Source: Lepidostoma basale
Lineage: Eukaryota > Arthropoda > Insecta > Trichoptera > Lepidostomatidae
DNA: 64,000 bases
Direction of reading: 5' to 3'
Assembly (NCBI GenBank): GCA_022606425.2
Contig: JAHDVF020000068.1
Span: 620,001 to 684,000, forward strand
Shown: one piece after another, positions 62,925 to 64,000 of the stretch
Numbering within the stretch: the stretch's first letter is position 1
Layout of the letters: each line of letters starts with the position of its first letter
Position numbers and translations under genes: made by a program
The notes under the pieces: generated by a model
What the model saw: the letters and a program-made list of their open reading frames with translations, nothing else
What the model was told of the DNA's origin: nothing
Database searches by the model: none

Positions 62925-63440
62925 ACCATTGTGCAATGGTGTTCTTGTGCCGACCCTTATGTATGGAAGTGAAGCATGGAACTGGCAAAATAAGGATGAA
63001 AGTAGAATAAATGCAGTAGAAATGAGATCTCTAAGACGAATGTGTGGCAAATCTGTTTATGATAGAGTGACAAATGCAAGTATAAGAAGTGAATGTGGTG
63101 CGAATGAAAGTGTTATGAACAAAATAAGGAAAGGGTCATTAAGATGGTTTGGACACATGGAAAAAATGAGTGAAGACAGAATGGTAAAGAAGGTATATGT
63201 AAACGGCGTGAACGGAGCTAGAAATAGAGGAAGGCCGAGGAAAACGTGGCACGATCAAATCAATCAAATATTGAATGTCGGTCACGTGAGGAGTCGAAAA
63301 AATCGACGTGCGTGCATGACAAGATGTATGAATGTAGAGGAAGCGAGAGGCGTATGTCAGGACAGAACAGTGTGGCGTTCCATTCTTTCTGCCTACCCCT
63401 CCGGGGAGACGGCGTGATGGTAAGTTAGTTAGTTAGTTAG
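62925..63440 (+). mobile_element. RTE-like family A, near-intact 3' module
   Basis: 162-codon frame from 62929: [80 protein letters not shown] to SILSAYPSGETA and stop, tail GTTAGTTAGTTAGTTAG. Immediately upstream CACAAGAACACCATTGTGCA is inverted against CAATGGTGTTCTTGTG, a small palindrome at the truncation point. Confidence 0.85.
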
Positions 63441-63449
63441 CTGACACGT

Positions 63450-63920
63450 TAAATGTCTTTTATATCAGCTCAAAAATTACCCAGCGATTGCTCTGCAGAA
63501 CAACTCTTCAGCAATTTTTTTTTTTACTGATTAAATTATCTTAGTCAAGAGATTGCCGCACATACCCCTCGATGCAACTTCACATAACCCTGGGGTACTC
63601 GTTCCAATAATTGGGAAACACTTTTTTCTTTCAAATGTACCAGGGGAGTCAGTTTATTGGCGTAAACTTTAGATTTGAGATAACCTCACGGGAAAAAGTC
63701 CATAGGGGTTCAATCAGGACTGCGTGGAGGCCAATTTATGTCACTTCTCTTGGAGGTAAATTTGCCAGGGAAAATTTCAAGAACTCGTGGCAGAGACGTA
63801 TCGGACGTGTGTGACGTTGCTCCGTTCTGCTGGAACCATATTTATTGGTTATAGCTAGGAAAGTAATTGCAATTCAAACACCAAAAAGTCATCTAACATC
63901 TCCACATAAACTTTCTTTTG
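63450..63920 (-). mobile_element. IS630/Tc-like transposase C-terminal fragment
   Basis: Minus strand: WFQQNGATSHTSDTSLPRVL, a KFTSKRSDINWPPRSPD stretch, stop, TPMDFFP, stop, GYLKSKVYANKLTPLVHLKE. The FQQDGA(T/P).H and WPPRSPDLTPMDFFLWG words contain the second and third catalytic acidic regions of IS630/Tc1-type transposases. Two nonsense codons and truncation make it inactive. Confidence 0.75.
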
Positions 63921-63942
63921 ATACACCTTGTATATCTAATGA

Positions 63943-64000
63943 ATGACAGTGCACAATGGTGATCTTCTACCGACCCTTATGTATGGAAGCGAAGCATGGA
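63943..64000 (+). mobile_element. RTE-like family A, start of a copy cut by the window end
   Basis: GACAGTGCACAATGGTGATC and CCGACCCTTATGTATGGAAG match the MAVHNGVLVPTLMYGSEAW coding region. Confidence 0.7.

Noticed and set aside
60920..64000. Further CCT3 exons
   Set aside because: No frame here encodes the expected continuation; only repeats and AT-rich intron were seen.

Overview
The window is animal (insect) nuclear DNA, most likely from a moth or butterfly. The evidence is an AT-rich background, spliced genes with GT-AG introns, an ecdysteroid-kinase-like (EcKinase/CHK) gene cluster, a chaperonin CCT gamma gene broken by seven visible coding exons, and dense non-LTR retrotransposon, SINE, mariner, hAT-like and piggyBac-like debris. 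Lepidoptera is an inference; no marker gene in the window fixes the order.

Layout. 1-4.5 kb: retrotransposon fragments only. 4.75-21.9 kb (+): an EcKinase locus with four large first-exon copies, at 4750, 6254, 10550 (broken) and 17091. Each encodes the N-terminal two thirds of the kinase and ends with a phase-0 splice donor. Only one C-terminal exon follows (21456-21896). 22-35 kb: almost pure repeats. 35.7-44.6 kb (+): a second, complete two-exon EcKinase with a 7.7-kb intron filled with repeats. 46.8-47.4 kb (-): a truncated, frameshifted EcKinase first exon. 49.3-49.5 kb (+): a 74-residue UPF0729 (C18orf32-like) protein. 53.1 kb to beyond the window (+): CCT3, first seven coding exons (315 of roughly 545 residues). 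The rest of the window is repeats.

Repeats. One non-LTR family (called A here, ending in GTTAGTTAG tails) has about 25 mostly 5'-truncated copies on both strands. At least five other RTE/Jockey-like families end in GAA-rich tails. CR1/L2-like, Jockey, mariner, hAT-like, piggyBac-like, tRNA-SINE and foldback elements also occur, and several insertions are nested.

Most interesting signals: (1) the variable-first-exon/common-last-exon layout of the EcKinase locus; (2) at least 17 copies of the octamer TACGAGTA/TACTCGTA, five of which can be shown against related copies to be exact 6-bp insertions, matching the footprint left by Minos-type Tc1 transposons; (3) a recurring hammerhead-ribozyme-like core (CTGANGA, hairpin, GAAA, palindrome, then often GTC) in about ten different repeats, including (4) a five-unit, ~104-bp palindromic tandem array just inside an EcKinase intron. 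Family names A-H are provisional labels for this window only.
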